Assembly: GCF_011762155.1 (NCBI RefSeq)
Contig: NZ_JAASQL010000001.1
Coordinates: 1-64,000 of the forward strand
Direction of reading: 5' to 3'
Length of the DNA stretch: 64,000 bases
Source of the DNA: Wenyingzhuangia heitensis
GTDB taxonomy: Bacteria > Bacteroidota > Bacteroidia > Flavobacteriales > Flavobacteriaceae
The notes beneath the pieces were generated by a model. That model was given only the letters and a program-made list of their open reading frames with translations. It had not been told where the DNA came from and searched no databases. The number at the start of each line of letters is the position of its first letter. Positions within the stretch are counted from its first letter, which is position 1. The translations under genes were made by a program, and so were the position numbers. This document shows positions 45,321 to 54,962 of this stretch, one piece after another.

Positions 45321-46361
45321 TTAAAACTTCATAAAATTAGTTGGATCTACTGGATAACCATCTTTCCACATTTCAAGATGAAGATGTGGACCCGTACTTA
45401 ACTCTCCCGTAGAACCTACATTTGCAATTACCTGACCAGCTTTTACTAGCTCGCCCTGAGACACATTTATTTTGCTATTGTGCTTGTATACTGACACAAA
45501 ATTATCGGTGTGCAATAATACAATTACATAACCTGTTTCTATAGACCATTCTGCAAAAATTACAACTCCATCTGTAATTGCTTTTACAGAAGCTTCTTTT
45601 GCCGTAGCAACATCTATAGCATAATGTTTAGACGTAACACTAAATTCTTGTGTTATATTTCCAACTGTTGGAACTACAAAAACTTGTGTTGCATTTTCTC
45701 TTTCATATCCAAAAATACTAAAGCGCTCTTCTCTTTCTACTTTTTCTCTAAAAACAGAATCTAATCTAGAACTTTCTAAAGACTCTAGCTCTTCATCAGA
45801 CAAACCTTCTTCATCTGTAATAGCGACAATACTACTTGCACCATCAATTGTGTCTATTTCAAAACCTTTGTATTGTTCTTTTAAAGATTCTATAGTTTTG
45901 TTTTTTTGCTCTAATAGAGAATACAACCTTGCTAATTTGTTATGAATTGAATCATTATTAGCAATTCCTGACTGATAAACAGATTCTCCTTCTTTTGTTA
46001 CATAGGGCAATTCATCTATTTCAACAGCCTTGTCTCCTATTAAAATTGGCTTCATAGATTCTGTATATAATTCTAAAGCATGCATTTTTTGCTCAATAGA
46101 ATCTAACTGAAAATTTAGGGAAATTGCATCTTTTTTTAACTGTGGGGATTCAAAACCCGGAATATATTCTTTTAACGGAGTATAAACAATTAATCCTGAT
46201 GTTAATGCTATTAAGAAAACACTAAAAACACCTCCAAAAACAAAAACATTTAATCGTGTTAATTTAAAAGAGAATTTTTCCTCAAAAGAGTCTTCTGTTA
46301 AGACTACCAATCGGTATTTCTTAACCAGTTTTTTCTTTATTTTTTTTCTCTTCTCTTTCAT
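45321..46361 (-). CDS. M23 family metallopeptidase, membrane-anchored
   Basis: 346 aa. A strongly basic cytoplasmic N-terminus (KEKRKKIKKKLVKKYR) is followed by one membrane helix (about 35-60), a coiled-coil stem and a C-terminal LytM domain. The zinc ligands are intact: HYAID (about 240) and HLHLE (about 331), so the enzyme is probably an active endopeptidase on peptidoglycan in the periplasm. Such proteins in Bacteroidetes are often placed with cell-division or envelope genes. Followed by GH3 after 2 bp. Confidence 0.9.
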   Translation of the reverse strand: MKEKRKKIKKKLVKKYRLVVLTEDSFEEKFSFKLTRLNVFVFGGVFSVFLIALTSGLIVYTPLKEYIPGFESPQLKKDAISLNFQLDSIEQKMHALELYTESMKPILIGDKAVEIDELPYVTKEGESVYQSGIANNDSIHNKLARLYSLLEQKNKTIESLKEQYKGFEIDTIDGASSIVAITDEEGLSDEELESLESSRLDSVFREKVEREERFSIFGYERENATQVFVVPTVGNITQEFSVTSKHYAIDVATAKEASVKAITDGVVIFAEWSIETGYVIVLLHTDNFVSVYKHNSKINVSQGELVKAGQVIANVGSTGELSTGPHLHLEMWKDGYPVDPTNFMKF

Positions 46362-46427
46362 TATCTATTAAATGTAAAACATTTATTTATTACAAAACAA
46401 CAATCAACAAATGTACTACTATCCTTT

Positions 46428-47006
46428 TTATTTGTAAAAATTCATTAAGTCTATATATTCCCAAACTTTAGAATCTAATAAATGCTTTACGCTTTTGTCG
46501 TTTTTAATTCCATTCCTTATAAACGTAGATGAAATTTCTACAACAGGAGCTTCTACAATATGAATTTTAGAATGTTTGGCTAATTGATTCTCTTTTAATG
46601 TATTTCCTATTCTTGGATACACATACACCTCATACTCTTCTAAAATAACCTCATAATTTTTCCATTTATGAAAAGATTTTAAATTGTCCTCTCCCATAAT
46701 AATTGCAAATTGATGCGTTGGATATTTTTCCGAAATGTGCACCAAAGTATCAATGGTATAATTGGGTTGTTTTAACTTAAATTCAATATCTGTTGGATGG
46801 ATATGTTCATAAGATTCTGTTGCTTTATAAACCATTTCTAAACGATGATGATTGTCTAACAACGTACTTTTCTTTTTATGTGGATTGTGTGGTGTAACCA
46901 CCATCCAAACCTCATCCATATCTGTATAATGCAACATATGATTTGCCAATATCACATGTCCTACATGCACAGGATTAAATGTTCCAAAATACAAACCAAC
47001 CTTCAT
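46428..47006 (-). CDS. nadD: Nicotinate-nucleotide adenylyltransferase
   Basis: 192 aa nucleotidyltransferase: nicotinate mononucleotide plus ATP gives deamido-NAD. GTFNPVHVGHVILAN (about 8-22; H/TxGH) and SSTFIRNGI (about 162) are the family signatures, with MGEDNLKSFHKW in the centre. Three bp after gmk; part of a yicC-gmk-nadD operon. Confidence 0.94.
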   Translation of the reverse strand: MKVGLYFGTFNPVHVGHVILANHMLHYTDMDEVWMVVTPHNPHKKKSTLLDNHHRLEMVYKATESYEHIHPTDIEFKLKQPNYTIDTLVHISEKYPTHQFAIIMGEDNLKSFHKWKNYEVILEEYEVYVYPRIGNTLKENQLAKHSKIHIVEAPVVEISSTFIRNGIKNDKSVKHLLDSKVWEYIDLMNFYK

Positions 47007-47009
47007 AAA

Positions 47010-47582
47010 TTATTTTTTTATAAATTCAGACACCATCGTATAGGCATCTTCTTTAGCTATAGACAAATCATTGTTAATTAAAACGGTATCAAACTTTTTA
47101 GCAAAATCCATTTCTTGAGCTGCTTTAGCAACACGCATTTTAATTTTTTCTTCAGTTTCTGTAGCTCTTCCTCTCAATCTTCGTTCCATTTCTTCTAAAG
47201 AAGGTGGTTGCACAAAAATGGCCAAAGTTTCCTTAGGAAATTGTTTCTTTATATTTAATCCTCCAACTACATCAATATCAAAAATCACATGTTTTCCTTC
47301 TTTCCAAATTCTGGTAATTTCAGATTTTAGAGTTCCATAAAAATTATCTTTATACACTTCTTCCCATTCTAAAAAAGCATTTTCATCAACTTTAGCTTTA
47401 AATTCTGATGCTGATAAAAAATAATAATCTTTTCCGTTTATTTCTCCTACTCTTGGCTCACGAGAAGCTGCGGATATAGAAAAGTCTAAAGGCAAATCTG
47501 TTTCTGACAACAAATGTTTTACGATGGTGGTTTTTCCAGATCCTGAAGGTGCAGAAAACACAATTAATTTTCCTGAAGCCAT
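47010..47582 (-). CDS. gmk: Guanylate kinase
   Basis: 190 aa. Converts GMP to GDP. P-loop SAPSGSGKTTIVKHL (about 9-23), GMP-binding SREPRVGEINGKDYYF (about 41) and the lid RLRGRATETEEKI are all present. Its stop and start junctions are tight: yicC overlaps by one base and nadD starts 3 bp later. Confidence 0.95.
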   Translation of the reverse strand: MASGKLIVFSAPSGSGKTTIVKHLLSETDLPLDFSISAASREPRVGEINGKDYYFLSASEFKAKVDENAFLEWEEVYKDNFYGTLKSEITRIWKEGKHVIFDIDVVGGLNIKKQFPKETLAIFVQPPSLEEMERRLRGRATETEEKIKMRVAKAAQEMDFAKKFDTVLINNDLSIAKEDAYTMVSEFIKK

Positions 47583-48439
47583 TACAATACGTTTAATATT
47601 TGTTCTTTAATCTTTTCCAACTCATTTTTCATTTGCACCACAACCTGTTGCATGGGTGCATAGTTAGATTTTGATCCTGTAGTATTAATTTCTCTTCCTA
47701 TTTCTTGAACAATAAATCCTAATTTTTTACCATCAGAAATTTCACTATCTAATTCTTTTAAAAAATAGTCAAGGTGATTTGCCAAACGAACTTTTTCTTC
47801 GTTTATGTCTAATTTTTCTAAATAGTAAATCAACTCTTGTTCAAACCTATTTTCATCAACAGTAACCTGCAAATCATCAATAGCTTTGCGTAATTTTATC
47901 TTTACAGCAGCCATTCTATCTTCATCGTGTTGATTAACTTCTAAAGAAAAACTTTGAATATTCTGAATTCGTTCTCTAAAATCTAATTCTAAAGAAGCGG
48001 CTTCATCTTTTCTAAACTGAACCAAAGCCTCTAAAGCTTGCTTAATTCCTGTTTCTATACTTGCCCATTCTGTAGGATCTAACTCTTCACGTTCCGTTTT
48101 TAAAGTATCTGGCAAACGCATAGCCATTTCTAACAATTCTACATCAGAACCTGTTGCTATTTGCTTTAACTGATTCATATAATCAGCCACAACATTTACG
48201 TTTACTTTGGTTTGAGAAACCTCTGCAGTCATTTCTACATAAATAGAAAAATCTACTTTTCCTCTAATCACACTATTAGCAATAGTTTTACGAACGTTAA
48301 TTTCTTTTTCTTTGTAGTACTGAGGCATACGAACGCTTAAATCTAAATTTTTACTATTTAAAGATTTAACCTCTACTGTTACCTTTTTGGTTGGTAATTG
48401 CACAATTGCTTTCCCGTACCCTGTCATAGACTGTATCAT
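47582..48439 (-). CDS. YicC family endoribonuclease
   Basis: 285 aa. MIQSMTGYGKA and VEVKSLNSKNLDLSVRMP at the N-terminus and the C-terminal GKKLGFIVQEIGREINTTGSKSN (in part: FIVQEIGREINT) are the YicC/DUF1732 marks. E. coli YicC is an RNase that degrades the sRNA RyhB. First gene of the yicC-gmk-nadD operon. Confidence 0.93.
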   Translation of the reverse strand: MIQSMTGYGKAIVQLPTKKVTVEVKSLNSKNLDLSVRMPQYYKEKEINVRKTIANSVIRGKVDFSIYVEMTAEVSQTKVNVNVVADYMNQLKQIATGSDVELLEMAMRLPDTLKTEREELDPTEWASIETGIKQALEALVQFRKDEAASLELDFRERIQNIQSFSLEVNQHDEDRMAAVKIKLRKAIDDLQVTVDENRFEQELIYYLEKLDINEEKVRLANHLDYFLKELDSEISDGKKLGFIVQEIGREINTTGSKSNYAPMQQVVVQMKNELEKIKEQILNVL

Positions 48440-48492
48440 ATATCCAAAAAATTTGGGTGTAAAAATACGTATTTTACATTGGATAGACTTCT

Positions 48493-49407
48493 CTACAATA
48501 CGCTAACTTTATTCTTATCTATTTTTGGAGGTAAAGTAACCAAATAAACCCCTATAAAAATAAGCAAAGTACACAGCACTTTTGTCCACGACAACTGATC
48601 ACTACCCATAAACAAAGCAAACAGACTTGCCAGTACAGGTTGTACATAAATAAAAGCACTAACCGTAGTTGGTTTTAAGTGTTTTAACCCATAAAGGTTG
48701 AATAAAAAATTACAATATGTTGCAAAAACTACCACATAAGCTATAATCCAATAAATATTAAAAGGAATTTTTTGCCATTCCACCTCTAGCACTTCACTAA
48801 AAACAAACGGAGTCATAAACAACAATCCAAACGTATATAACCACTTTACAAAAACAATAGGGTGGTATTTGGTAATCATTTTTTTAGCCAATATTAAATA
48901 CAACGCATACCCCGATGCATTTACAAACACCAATAAATTTCCTAAAGGAATATTTTCTGCGTTTTCCGCAATTTTTTCTCCAGAGGTTGTTAAAAAATAA
49001 GCCCCCAACAAACCAATCACAATTCCAAACGCACGTTTTAATTGTAATTTCTCTTTTAAAATAATTAAAGAGAATACAAATACTAAAATAGGAGTAGTCA
49101 CCATAATAGCAGCTCCGTTAATAGGAGTGGTTAAACTAAGTCCTTTAAAAAAGGATAAAATATTAATAACAATAGCTATAATAGACAACAAGGCTACTGG
49201 TAAAAAATCTTTTTTTTCTAACTCAGGTGGCTTTATTATAAAGGATGTCATCCAAAACAAAACGGTAGCTGCAAAAATTCTAATCCACACTAAGGCATAA
49301 GGACTCATATAAAAAGGCATTACCTTTTTTACCAAAGTATAATTAATTGCATAAAACACTGCTGTACTAAAAACAGCTAACAACGCTAGGTTTCTTTTAC
49401 TCATCAT
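48493..49407 (-). CDS. EamA/DMT family transporter
   Basis: 304 aa, ten predicted helices in two repeated EamA halves (LKEKLQLKRAFGIVIGLLGAY ends repeat 1 near residue 137). Drug/metabolite-transporter superfamily; substrate unknown. A second ATG is one codon in. Monocistronic, divergent from the glycosyltransferase gene at 49490. Confidence 0.9.
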   Translation of the reverse strand: MMSKRNLALLAVFSTAVFYAINYTLVKKVMPFYMSPYALVWIRIFAATVLFWMTSFIIKPPELEKKDFLPVALLSIIAIVINILSFFKGLSLTTPINGAAIMVTTPILVFVFSLIILKEKLQLKRAFGIVIGLLGAYFLTTSGEKIAENAENIPLGNLLVFVNASGYALYLILAKKMITKYHPIVFVKWLYTFGLLFMTPFVFSEVLEVEWQKIPFNIYWIIAYVVVFATYCNFLFNLYGLKHLKPTTVSAFIYVQPVLASLFALFMGSDQLSWTKVLCTLLIFIGVYLVTLPPKIDKNKVSVL

Positions 49408-49489
49408 TTTCTTTAATCTATTACAAAGATGAAAAGAAAATTAAGACAGGCATCCTTAAACATCCATAGAAAATAATTAAATTCGTTGC

Positions 49490-50521
49490 ATGCAAAACAA
49501 AAAGCACCTTTTAGTTATTCGTATGTCTGCCATGGGCGATGTTGCCATGACAGTTCCCGTATTAAAAACACTATTATCTCAAAATAAAAACCTAAAGATC
49601 ACTGTCGTTTCTAAGGGATTTTTAAAACCTCTTTTTGACAATATTGAACATGTCTCTTTTTTTGCTGCCGACACCAAAGGCAAACACAAAGGAACCCTTG
49701 GTATTTACAAACTTTACAAAGAATTAAAAAAATTAAATATTGATGCAGTAGCAGATTTACATAATGTTTTACGCTCTAAACTATTACGGATTTTATTTAA
49801 AATAGACGGAACTCCTGTTGCTTTTATCAATAAAGGTAGAGCAGAAAAAAAAGCGTTGACTGCCATAAAAAACAAAGTATTTAAAGTTTTAAAAACAACA
49901 CACCAACGTTATGCTGACGTATTTAATTCTTTAGGATTTTCTGTTGATTTAATCAATCCATCATTAAAAGAAAAAGAAGTCTTATCTAACAAGTTAATGA
50001 ACTTATTTGATTATATACCTAATGAAAAACTAATTGGGATTGCTCCTTTTGCAGCGCACGATGGAAAAAAATATCCTTTAGAATTGATAGAAGAAGTAGT
50101 TATTGAATTGTCTAAAAATCACAAAATTTTATTATTTGGTGGCGGACAATCAGAAGTAGATACCTTAACAACCATTACCCAAAAACACAAAAACACATTC
50201 TGTCTGGCAGGGCAAGTTAAACTAAAAGACGAACTGGCTATTATTAGCAACCTATCTGTTATGATTAGTATGGACAGTGGAAATGGACATTTTTCTGCAT
50301 TGTACGGAATCCCTACCATTAGTATCTGGGGAGCCACACATCCTAGCGCTGGTTTTGCTCCATTTAACCAAATAGATAATTGTATTTGTGCTAATAGAAA
50401 ACAGTATCCTTTATTGCCTACGTCGGTTTACGGAAACAAAATTGTCCCTAACTATGAAAACGTTATGAAAACAATAACTCCTAAAACCATCATCAACAAG
50501 GTATTGTCAATAATAAATTAG
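49490..50521 (+). CDS. Glycosyltransferase family 9 protein (heptosyltransferase-like)
   Basis: 343 aa GT-B glycosyltransferase. LLVIRMSAMGDVAMTVPVL at the N-terminus, GIAPFAAHDGKKYP in the middle and SMDSGNGHFSALYGIPTISIWGATHP (quoted as SMDSGNGHFSALYG) in the nucleotide-sugar domain are the GT9 signatures. Family members add heptose to lipid A core; a heptose or other core role fits but is not proven. Monocistronic, start 82 bp from the divergent EamA gene. Confidence 0.88.
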   Translation: MQNKKHLLVIRMSAMGDVAMTVPVLKTLLSQNKNLKITVVSKGFLKPLFDNIEHVSFFAADTKGKHKGTLGIYKLYKELKKLNIDAVADLHNVLRSKLLRILFKIDGTPVAFINKGRAEKKALTAIKNKVFKVLKTTHQRYADVFNSLGFSVDLINPSLKEKEVLSNKLMNLFDYIPNEKLIGIAPFAAHDGKKYPLELIEEVVIELSKNHKILLFGGGQSEVDTLTTITQKHKNTFCLAGQVKLKDELAIISNLSVMISMDSGNGHFSALYGIPTISIWGATHPSAGFAPFNQIDNCICANRKQYPLLPTSVYGNKIVPNYENVMKTITPKTIINKVLSIIN

Positions 50522-50595
50522 ATTTGTTAATAAGTTTCAGGATTTTATATTTTAGTTTCTTCACAATCTATTTATTTTTGATTTTCAATAAATAA

Positions 50596-50970
50596 ATGAA
50601 GACAGACATGCAAGTATCAGGAAAAATTAAATTAATCAACGAAACGCAAACATTTGGAGCGAGCGGATTTAGAAAAAGAGAATTGGTAGTTACTACTGAT
50701 GAACAATATCCTCAAATGTTAATGATTGAGTTTGTACAAGATAAAGTAGATATTTTAGATGCTTACAAAGTAGGGCAAGACGTTACTGTCTCTATCAACT
50801 TAAGAGGTAGAGAATGGATTAACCCAGAAGGAGTTGCTAAATATTTTAACTCTATTACAGGTTGGAGAATTGAAGCGACTGCACCTGCTGCTCAAGGAGG
50901 AGAAGCACCAGCTACTTTTGAGACTACTTCTATAGCACAAAATGAAGAACCAGACGATTTACCTTTCTAA
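50596..50970 (+). CDS. DUF3127 domain-containing protein
   Basis: 124 aa, with a single-stranded-DNA-binding (OB)-like core: VSGKIKLINETQTFGASGF, RKRELVVTTDEQYP, EFVQDKVDI, INLRGREW. The C-terminal tail is Ala/Glu rich and ends in a charged ...NEEPDDLPF, resembling the acidic DDxPF tail of SSB. An alternative start (50608) four codons in matches how related proteins begin. Function is unproven; a nucleic-acid or partner-binding role is inferred. Confidence 0.85.
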   Translation: MKTDMQVSGKIKLINETQTFGASGFRKRELVVTTDEQYPQMLMIEFVQDKVDILDAYKVGQDVTVSINLRGREWINPEGVAKYFNSITGWRIEATAPAAQGGEAPATFETTSIAQNEEPDDLPF

Positions 50971-50994
50971 GAAAGTTAAAACACAACAATATTT

Positions 50995-51030
50995 AAAACG
51001 CTTTCAATAAAATTATTGAAAGCGTTTTTT
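50995..51030 (+). terminator. Terminator after the DUF3127 gene
   Basis: Stem AAAACGCTTTCAATAA / TTATTGAAAGCGTTTT plus a T6 run, 24 bp after the stop and ending 13 bp before the aat start codon. Confidence 0.85.
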
Positions 51031-51042
51031 AATTTTACAACC

Positions 51043-51684
51043 ATGTATCTTTTAGAACCCAACTCAATAGAATTCCCTAATCCTTCCTTAGCTTCTGAAG
51101 AAGGCTTGTTGGCTGTAGGTGGAGATTTATCTACAAAAAGATTAATCGCTGCTTATCAAAAAGGAATTTTCCCTTGGTTTTGTGAAGGTGAACCTATTTT
51201 ATGGTATAGCCCAGAATGGAGAATGGTGATAGACCCTAGACATTATACTCCTTCTAAAAGTTTAAAGCAAACGCTTAAAAAAGGAATATTTACAGTAACC
51301 TTTAATCAACATTTTAAAGAAGTTATTTACAACTGTAAATCTATAGACAGACAAGATGGATTAGGCACATGGATTACCAACGACATGGAAAATGCTTATA
51401 TAAAACTACACGAACTAGGCATTGCAAAATCTGTAGAAGTTTGGCAAAATAATCAATTGGTTGGCGGACTGTATGGTGTAGATCAACTAAATGTATTTTG
51501 TGGAGAAAGCATGTTTAGCAAAGTTAGCAATGCTTCTAAAGTAGCATTTGCCTGGTTAAACAATTATTTATTAGAACATAAATACGATTTACTAGATTGT
51601 CAAGTGCACAACGATCATTTAGAAAGTTTAGGTGCCTATGAAATCCCTAGACAAGAATATTTAAATATCTTACAGAAAAAATAA
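51043..51684 (+). CDS. aat: Leucyl/phenylalanyl-tRNA--protein transferase
   Basis: 213 aa. Transfers Leu or Phe from tRNA to N-terminal Arg/Lys of proteins, the first step of the bacterial N-degron pathway read by ClpS/ClpAP. FPNPSLASEEGLLAVGGDLS, AYQKGIFPWF, WYSPEWRMVI and GLYGVDQLNVFCGESMFS are diagnostic. I start at the ATG at 51043; a TTG at 51016 lies inside the DUF3127 terminator. Confidence 0.94.
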   Translation: MYLLEPNSIEFPNPSLASEEGLLAVGGDLSTKRLIAAYQKGIFPWFCEGEPILWYSPEWRMVIDPRHYTPSKSLKQTLKKGIFTVTFNQHFKEVIYNCKSIDRQDGLGTWITNDMENAYIKLHELGIAKSVEVWQNNQLVGGLYGVDQLNVFCGESMFSKVSNASKVAFAWLNNYLLEHKYDLLDCQVHNDHLESLGAYEIPRQEYLNILQKK

Positions 51685-51698
51685 TCAATTCAAACCCT

Positions 51699-51706
51699 TA
51701 TCTTTG
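51699..51706 (+). promoter_or_regulatory. Candidate -7 box (TATCTTTG) before the mazG-aroA operon
   Basis: Exact TAnnTTTG match 47 bp before the start at 51754. No TTG at the usual 20-21 bp spacing was found, so this is only a candidate. Confidence 0.4.
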
Positions 51707-51753
51707 AGCCGTTTTAAGTCAGAAAGATCAAACCGAATCATACATATATTATC

Positions 51754-52080
51754 ATGGATATTAAGAATGCACAACTAGATGTAGACAATTGGATTAAAGA
51801 ACATGGAGTTCGTTATTTTAACGAACTAACAAACATGGCTCAATTAACAGAAGAAGTTGGAGAGGTAGCAAGAATTATTGCTCGTAGATACGGAGAACAA
51901 TCAGAAAAAGAAAGCGACAAAAACAAAGACTTAGGAGAAGAGTTGTCTGATGTTTTATTTGTTGTTTTGTGTTTAGCCAATCAAACAGGAGTAGACTTAC
52001 AAGCTGCGTTTGATGCTAAATTAGACTTAAAAACAAAACGTGATCACGATCGTCATCACAACAATCAAAAATTAAAATAA
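51754..52080 (+). CDS. MazG-like nucleotide pyrophosphohydrolase
   Basis: 108 aa single-domain all-alpha NTP pyrophosphatase. Metal-binding EExxE pattern in TEEVGEVARII (about 32) and the second EELSDVLFVVLC (about 63) are conserved. Much shorter than full MazG (about 260 aa), so of the iMazG/RS21-C6 type; likely removes non-canonical dNTPs. The stop shares its last base with the next start (52080). Confidence 0.9.
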   Translation: MDIKNAQLDVDNWIKEHGVRYFNELTNMAQLTEEVGEVARIIARRYGEQSEKESDKNKDLGEELSDVLFVVLCLANQTGVDLQAAFDAKLDLKTKRDHDRHHNNQKLK

Positions 52081-52340
52081 TGGCAAATCAAAAAATACAA
52101 AAGGTAGCAAATACTCCCATCTGGAAATTAGCAATCCGTTTTATGATTTCTTTTTCATTTATTTTGGCCATTGTTCTTACAGCAGCCGAATTATTTAGAA
52201 GCGGAAATTTAAACGCTATTCCACAAAGTTTTCAAAACGGAAGTTGGATTACTTTTGTAGGAATTAGATTGGCAATTATTACAGGATACGGATTTGTAAT
52301 GGCTTTTTTAACCAAAAGAAAAGCTAAAAACACACTATAA
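52080..52340 (+). CDS. Small membrane protein, function unknown
   Basis: 86 aa, two predicted helices (about 18-38 and 56-76), with a basic C-terminus (TKRKAKNTL) indicating cytoplasmic ends. No family recognised. One base of overlap with mazG and 2 bp to aroA, so it is a genuine co-translated gene rather than a chance frame. Confidence 0.78.
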   Translation: MANQKIQKVANTPIWKLAIRFMISFSFILAIVLTAAELFRSGNLNAIPQSFQNGSWITFVGIRLAIITGYGFVMAFLTKRKAKNTL

Positions 52341-52342
52341 AA

Positions 52343-53572
52343 ATGGCACATGCAGACATAGGAACAAAATTCCTAAAACAATACAACGGAACTGTAAACG
52401 ATGCTTTTCAAATTACAGGATCTAAAAGCGAAAGTAATCGTTTGTTAATTTTACAAGCGTTATACCCAAGTATAGAAATTAGCAACTTGTCTAATTCTGA
52501 TGACACTAACTTAATGTTAAATGCATTAAACTCATCAGAAAAAGAAATTAACATAGGACACGCAGGTACTACTATGCGTTTTTTAACAAGTTATTTTGCA
52601 GTAAAACCAAACTCAGAAATTATTTTAACAGGATCTGCAAGAATGCAAGAACGTCCTATTAAAATTTTAGTAGATGCTTTGCGTACTTTAGGTGCCAATA
52701 TTGAATATGTAAACAACGATGGATTCCCTCCTTTAAAGATTACAGGAACTACATTAACAGACAATAAAGTTAAAATTGATGGTAGCGTAAGCAGTCAATA
52801 CATTTCTTCTTTGTTGTTAATTGCCCCCACTTTACCTGAAGGTTTAACAATTGAGTTTGACGGAAAAATCACATCCATTCCCTACATTCAAATGACATTA
52901 AGTTTGTTGAATGATTTAGGCGTAAAAACAAATTTTGAAGGACAATTTATAAGCGTTGCCCCAACAACAGAAATTAAAAACACAGACTTTACAGTAGAGT
53001 CTGACTGGAGCTCTGCTTCTTATGCTTACGGTTTTGTTGCTTTGACAGAAAACGGAACTTTAGAAATTTCATCGTACAAAGAAAACAGCTTACAAGGAGA
53101 TTCTGTATTACAAGAAATTTATAAAGAATTTGGCGTAACTACTACGTTTAACGAACACACTATTACATTACAAAAAACACCAAATTTCACATTGCCAAAA
53201 CGTGTGGAGTTTGATTTGGTTAAAGCACCAGACATTGCACAAACAATTGCTGTTACCGCTTTTGGTTTAGGTGTAGAATGTCACATGACAGGCTTACATA
53301 CTTTAAAAATTAAAGAAACAGATAGAATTGTTGCCTTAGACAATGAGCTTTCTAAACTTGGAGCCACTTTAGAAACATCAAACGAAACTTTAACTGTAAA
53401 AGCATTTAACGGAACTATTAATTCGGATATACATATTGCAACCTACAACGACCATAGAATGGCCATGGCCTTTGCTCCGTTGTTATTAAAAACCAACATT
53501 AACATAGATGATGCTGGAGTAGTTTCTAAATCATACCCTAGTTTTTGGGAAGATTACGAGAGATTTCAATAA
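52343..53572 (+). CDS. aroA: 3-phosphoshikimate 1-carboxyvinyltransferase (EPSP synthase)
   Basis: 409 aa shikimate-pathway enzyme. GSKSESNRLLIL (about 26-37), NIGHAGTTMRFLTSYF (about 71-86), GSARMQERPIKIL and the C-terminal DHRMAMAFAP (about 370) mark the fold and active site. Slightly short relative to E. coli (427 aa), as in other Bacteroidetes. Last gene of the mazG operon. Confidence 0.95.
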   Translation: MAHADIGTKFLKQYNGTVNDAFQITGSKSESNRLLILQALYPSIEISNLSNSDDTNLMLNALNSSEKEINIGHAGTTMRFLTSYFAVKPNSEIILTGSARMQERPIKILVDALRTLGANIEYVNNDGFPPLKITGTTLTDNKVKIDGSVSSQYISSLLLIAPTLPEGLTIEFDGKITSIPYIQMTLSLLNDLGVKTNFEGQFISVAPTTEIKNTDFTVESDWSSASYAYGFVALTENGTLEISSYKENSLQGDSVLQEIYKEFGVTTTFNEHTITLQKTPNFTLPKRVEFDLVKAPDIAQTIAVTAFGLGVECHMTGLHTLKIKETDRIVALDNELSKLGATLETSNETLTVKAFNGTINSDIHIATYNDHRMAMAFAPLLLKTNINIDDAGVVSKSYPSFWEDYERFQ

Positions 53573-53612
53573 ATTAAAAAGCACAAAGTACTGAGTATTC
53601 AGTCTACAGTTT

Positions 53613-53652
53613 TAAAAAAGCTCAAAAATTCAATGAATTTTTGAGCTTTTTT
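53613..53652 (+). terminator. Terminator after aroA
   Basis: Stem AAAAAAGCTCAAAAATTCA / TGAATTTTTGAGCTTTTTT with a 2-base turn, 40 bp after the aroA stop. Confidence 0.85.
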
Positions 53653-53751
53653 ATTTGGTACAAAAACGCTTTAACACTATACAAACACTAGTATTCAGCA
53701 TTTAATACTTTGTACTCAATCCTTAAAAAACAAAAATAAACATCAATATGC

Positions 53752-53783
53752 TTGACAACCCCTATTCTCAGATTGTATATTTG
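53752..53783 (+). promoter_or_regulatory. queA promoter (TTG-N21-TATATTTG)
   Basis: -33 TTG at 53752-53754 and a perfect -7 TATATTTG at 53776-53783 with a 21-bp spacer, 25 bp before the queA ATG at 53809. It lies within the 5' extension of the longer frame, which supports the 53809 start. Confidence 0.75.
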
Positions 53784-53808
53784 CGTTCTATTTAAAAACA
53801 ACATATAC

Positions 53809-54858
53809 ATGAAGTTATCTGCATTTCATTTTGATTTACCAGAAGAATTGATAGCTCAACATCCTGCTGAATACAGAGACGAATCTCGTTTAATGGTATT
53901 AAACAGAAAAGAGCAAACTATAGAACACAAAACATTTAAAGACGTTATTAACTATTTTGAAGATGGGGATTTAATGGTCTTAAACAACACCAAAGTGTTT
54001 CCTGCTCGTATGTACGGTAACAAAGAAAAAACAGGTGCTAGAATTGAAGTTTTCTTATTACGTGAATTAAATGCGGAAAACCGTTTATGGGATGTTTTAG
54101 TAGACCCTGCTCGTAAAATTAGAATTGGTAACAAATTATTTTTTGGAGAAGATGATTCTTTAGTAGCGGAAGTAATTGACAACACCACATCTAGAGGTCG
54201 TACTTTACGTTTCTTATACGATGGTTCTTACGAAGAGTTTAGACAAAAACTAGAAGATTTAGGAGAAACTCCAATCCCTAAGCACATAGAAAGAGATGTA
54301 GAACCAGAAGACGAAGATCGTTTTCAAACTATATACGCAAAAGAAGAAGGAGCTGTTGCAGCACCCACTGCTGGTTTACACTTTTCTAAACACTTAATGA
54401 AGCGTTTAGAAATTAAAGGAGTAGATTTTGCTGAACTAACATTACATATTGGTTTAGGTACTTTTAATCCTGTTGAGGTTGAAGATTTATCAAAACACAA
54501 AATGGATTCTGAAAAAATGAGCGTATCAGAAGACACTTGTGAAATTGTTAACAACGCAATAAACACAAAACGTAGAGTTTGTGCTGTGGGAACTACCGTA
54601 ATGAGAGCTGTAGAATCTACCGTATCATCTAACGGAAGATTAAATCCTTACACTGGTTGGACAAATAAATTTATTTTCCCTCCATATGAGTTTAGTATTG
54701 CCAACTCTATGATTACCAACTTCCACCCTTCTAAATCTACATTAATGATGCAAGTAGCAGCATTTGCTGGTTACGATTTCTTAATGAAAGCTTACGAAGA
54801 AGCGATTAAAGAAGGATATAAGTTTAGTACTTACGGAGATGCTATGTTGATTATCTAA
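53809..54858 (+). CDS. queA: tRNA preQ1(34) S-adenosylmethionine ribosyltransferase-isomerase
   Basis: 349 aa. Converts preQ1 at tRNA position 34 to epoxyqueuosine. [31 protein letters not shown]-like ([15 protein letters not shown]), [10 protein letters not shown] and THIGLGTF-like ([11 protein letters not shown]) segments are the QueA pattern. The start is the ATG at 53809; the frame continues upstream only across the promoter. A terminator follows. Confidence 0.94.
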   Translation: MKLSAFHFDLPEELIAQHPAEYRDESRLMVLNRKEQTIEHKTFKDVINYFEDGDLMVLNNTKVFPARMYGNKEKTGARIEVFLLRELNAENRLWDVLVDPARKIRIGNKLFFGEDDSLVAEVIDNTTSRGRTLRFLYDGSYEEFRQKLEDLGETPIPKHIERDVEPEDEDRFQTIYAKEEGAVAAPTAGLHFSKHLMKRLEIKGVDFAELTLHIGLGTFNPVEVEDLSKHKMDSEKMSVSEDTCEIVNNAINTKRRVCAVGTTVMRAVESTVSSNGRLNPYTGWTNKFIFPPYEFSIANSMITNFHPSKSTLMMQVAAFAGYDFLMKAYEEAIKEGYKFSTYGDAMLII

Positions 54859-54882
54859 TCAATAGTTAAAATATATTTTAAG

Positions 54883-54914
54883 AATCCCGAAGTTTTACAC
54901 TTCGGGATTTTTCT
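54883..54914 (+). terminator. Terminator after queA
   Basis: Stem ATCCCGAAGT / ACTTCGGGAT with a TTTAC loop and a T-run, 25 bp after the queA stop. Confidence 0.85.
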
Positions 54915-54962
54915 TTTATAAGAGTTACGTACCTTTGCCAAACAGAATTTCACAAAACCATT

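Noticed and set aside
51016-51042. TTG start for aat at 51016
   Set aside because: It sits within the hairpin terminator of the preceding gene.
53752-53808. Upstream extension of queA
   Set aside because: It covers the -33 and -7 boxes of the queA promoter.
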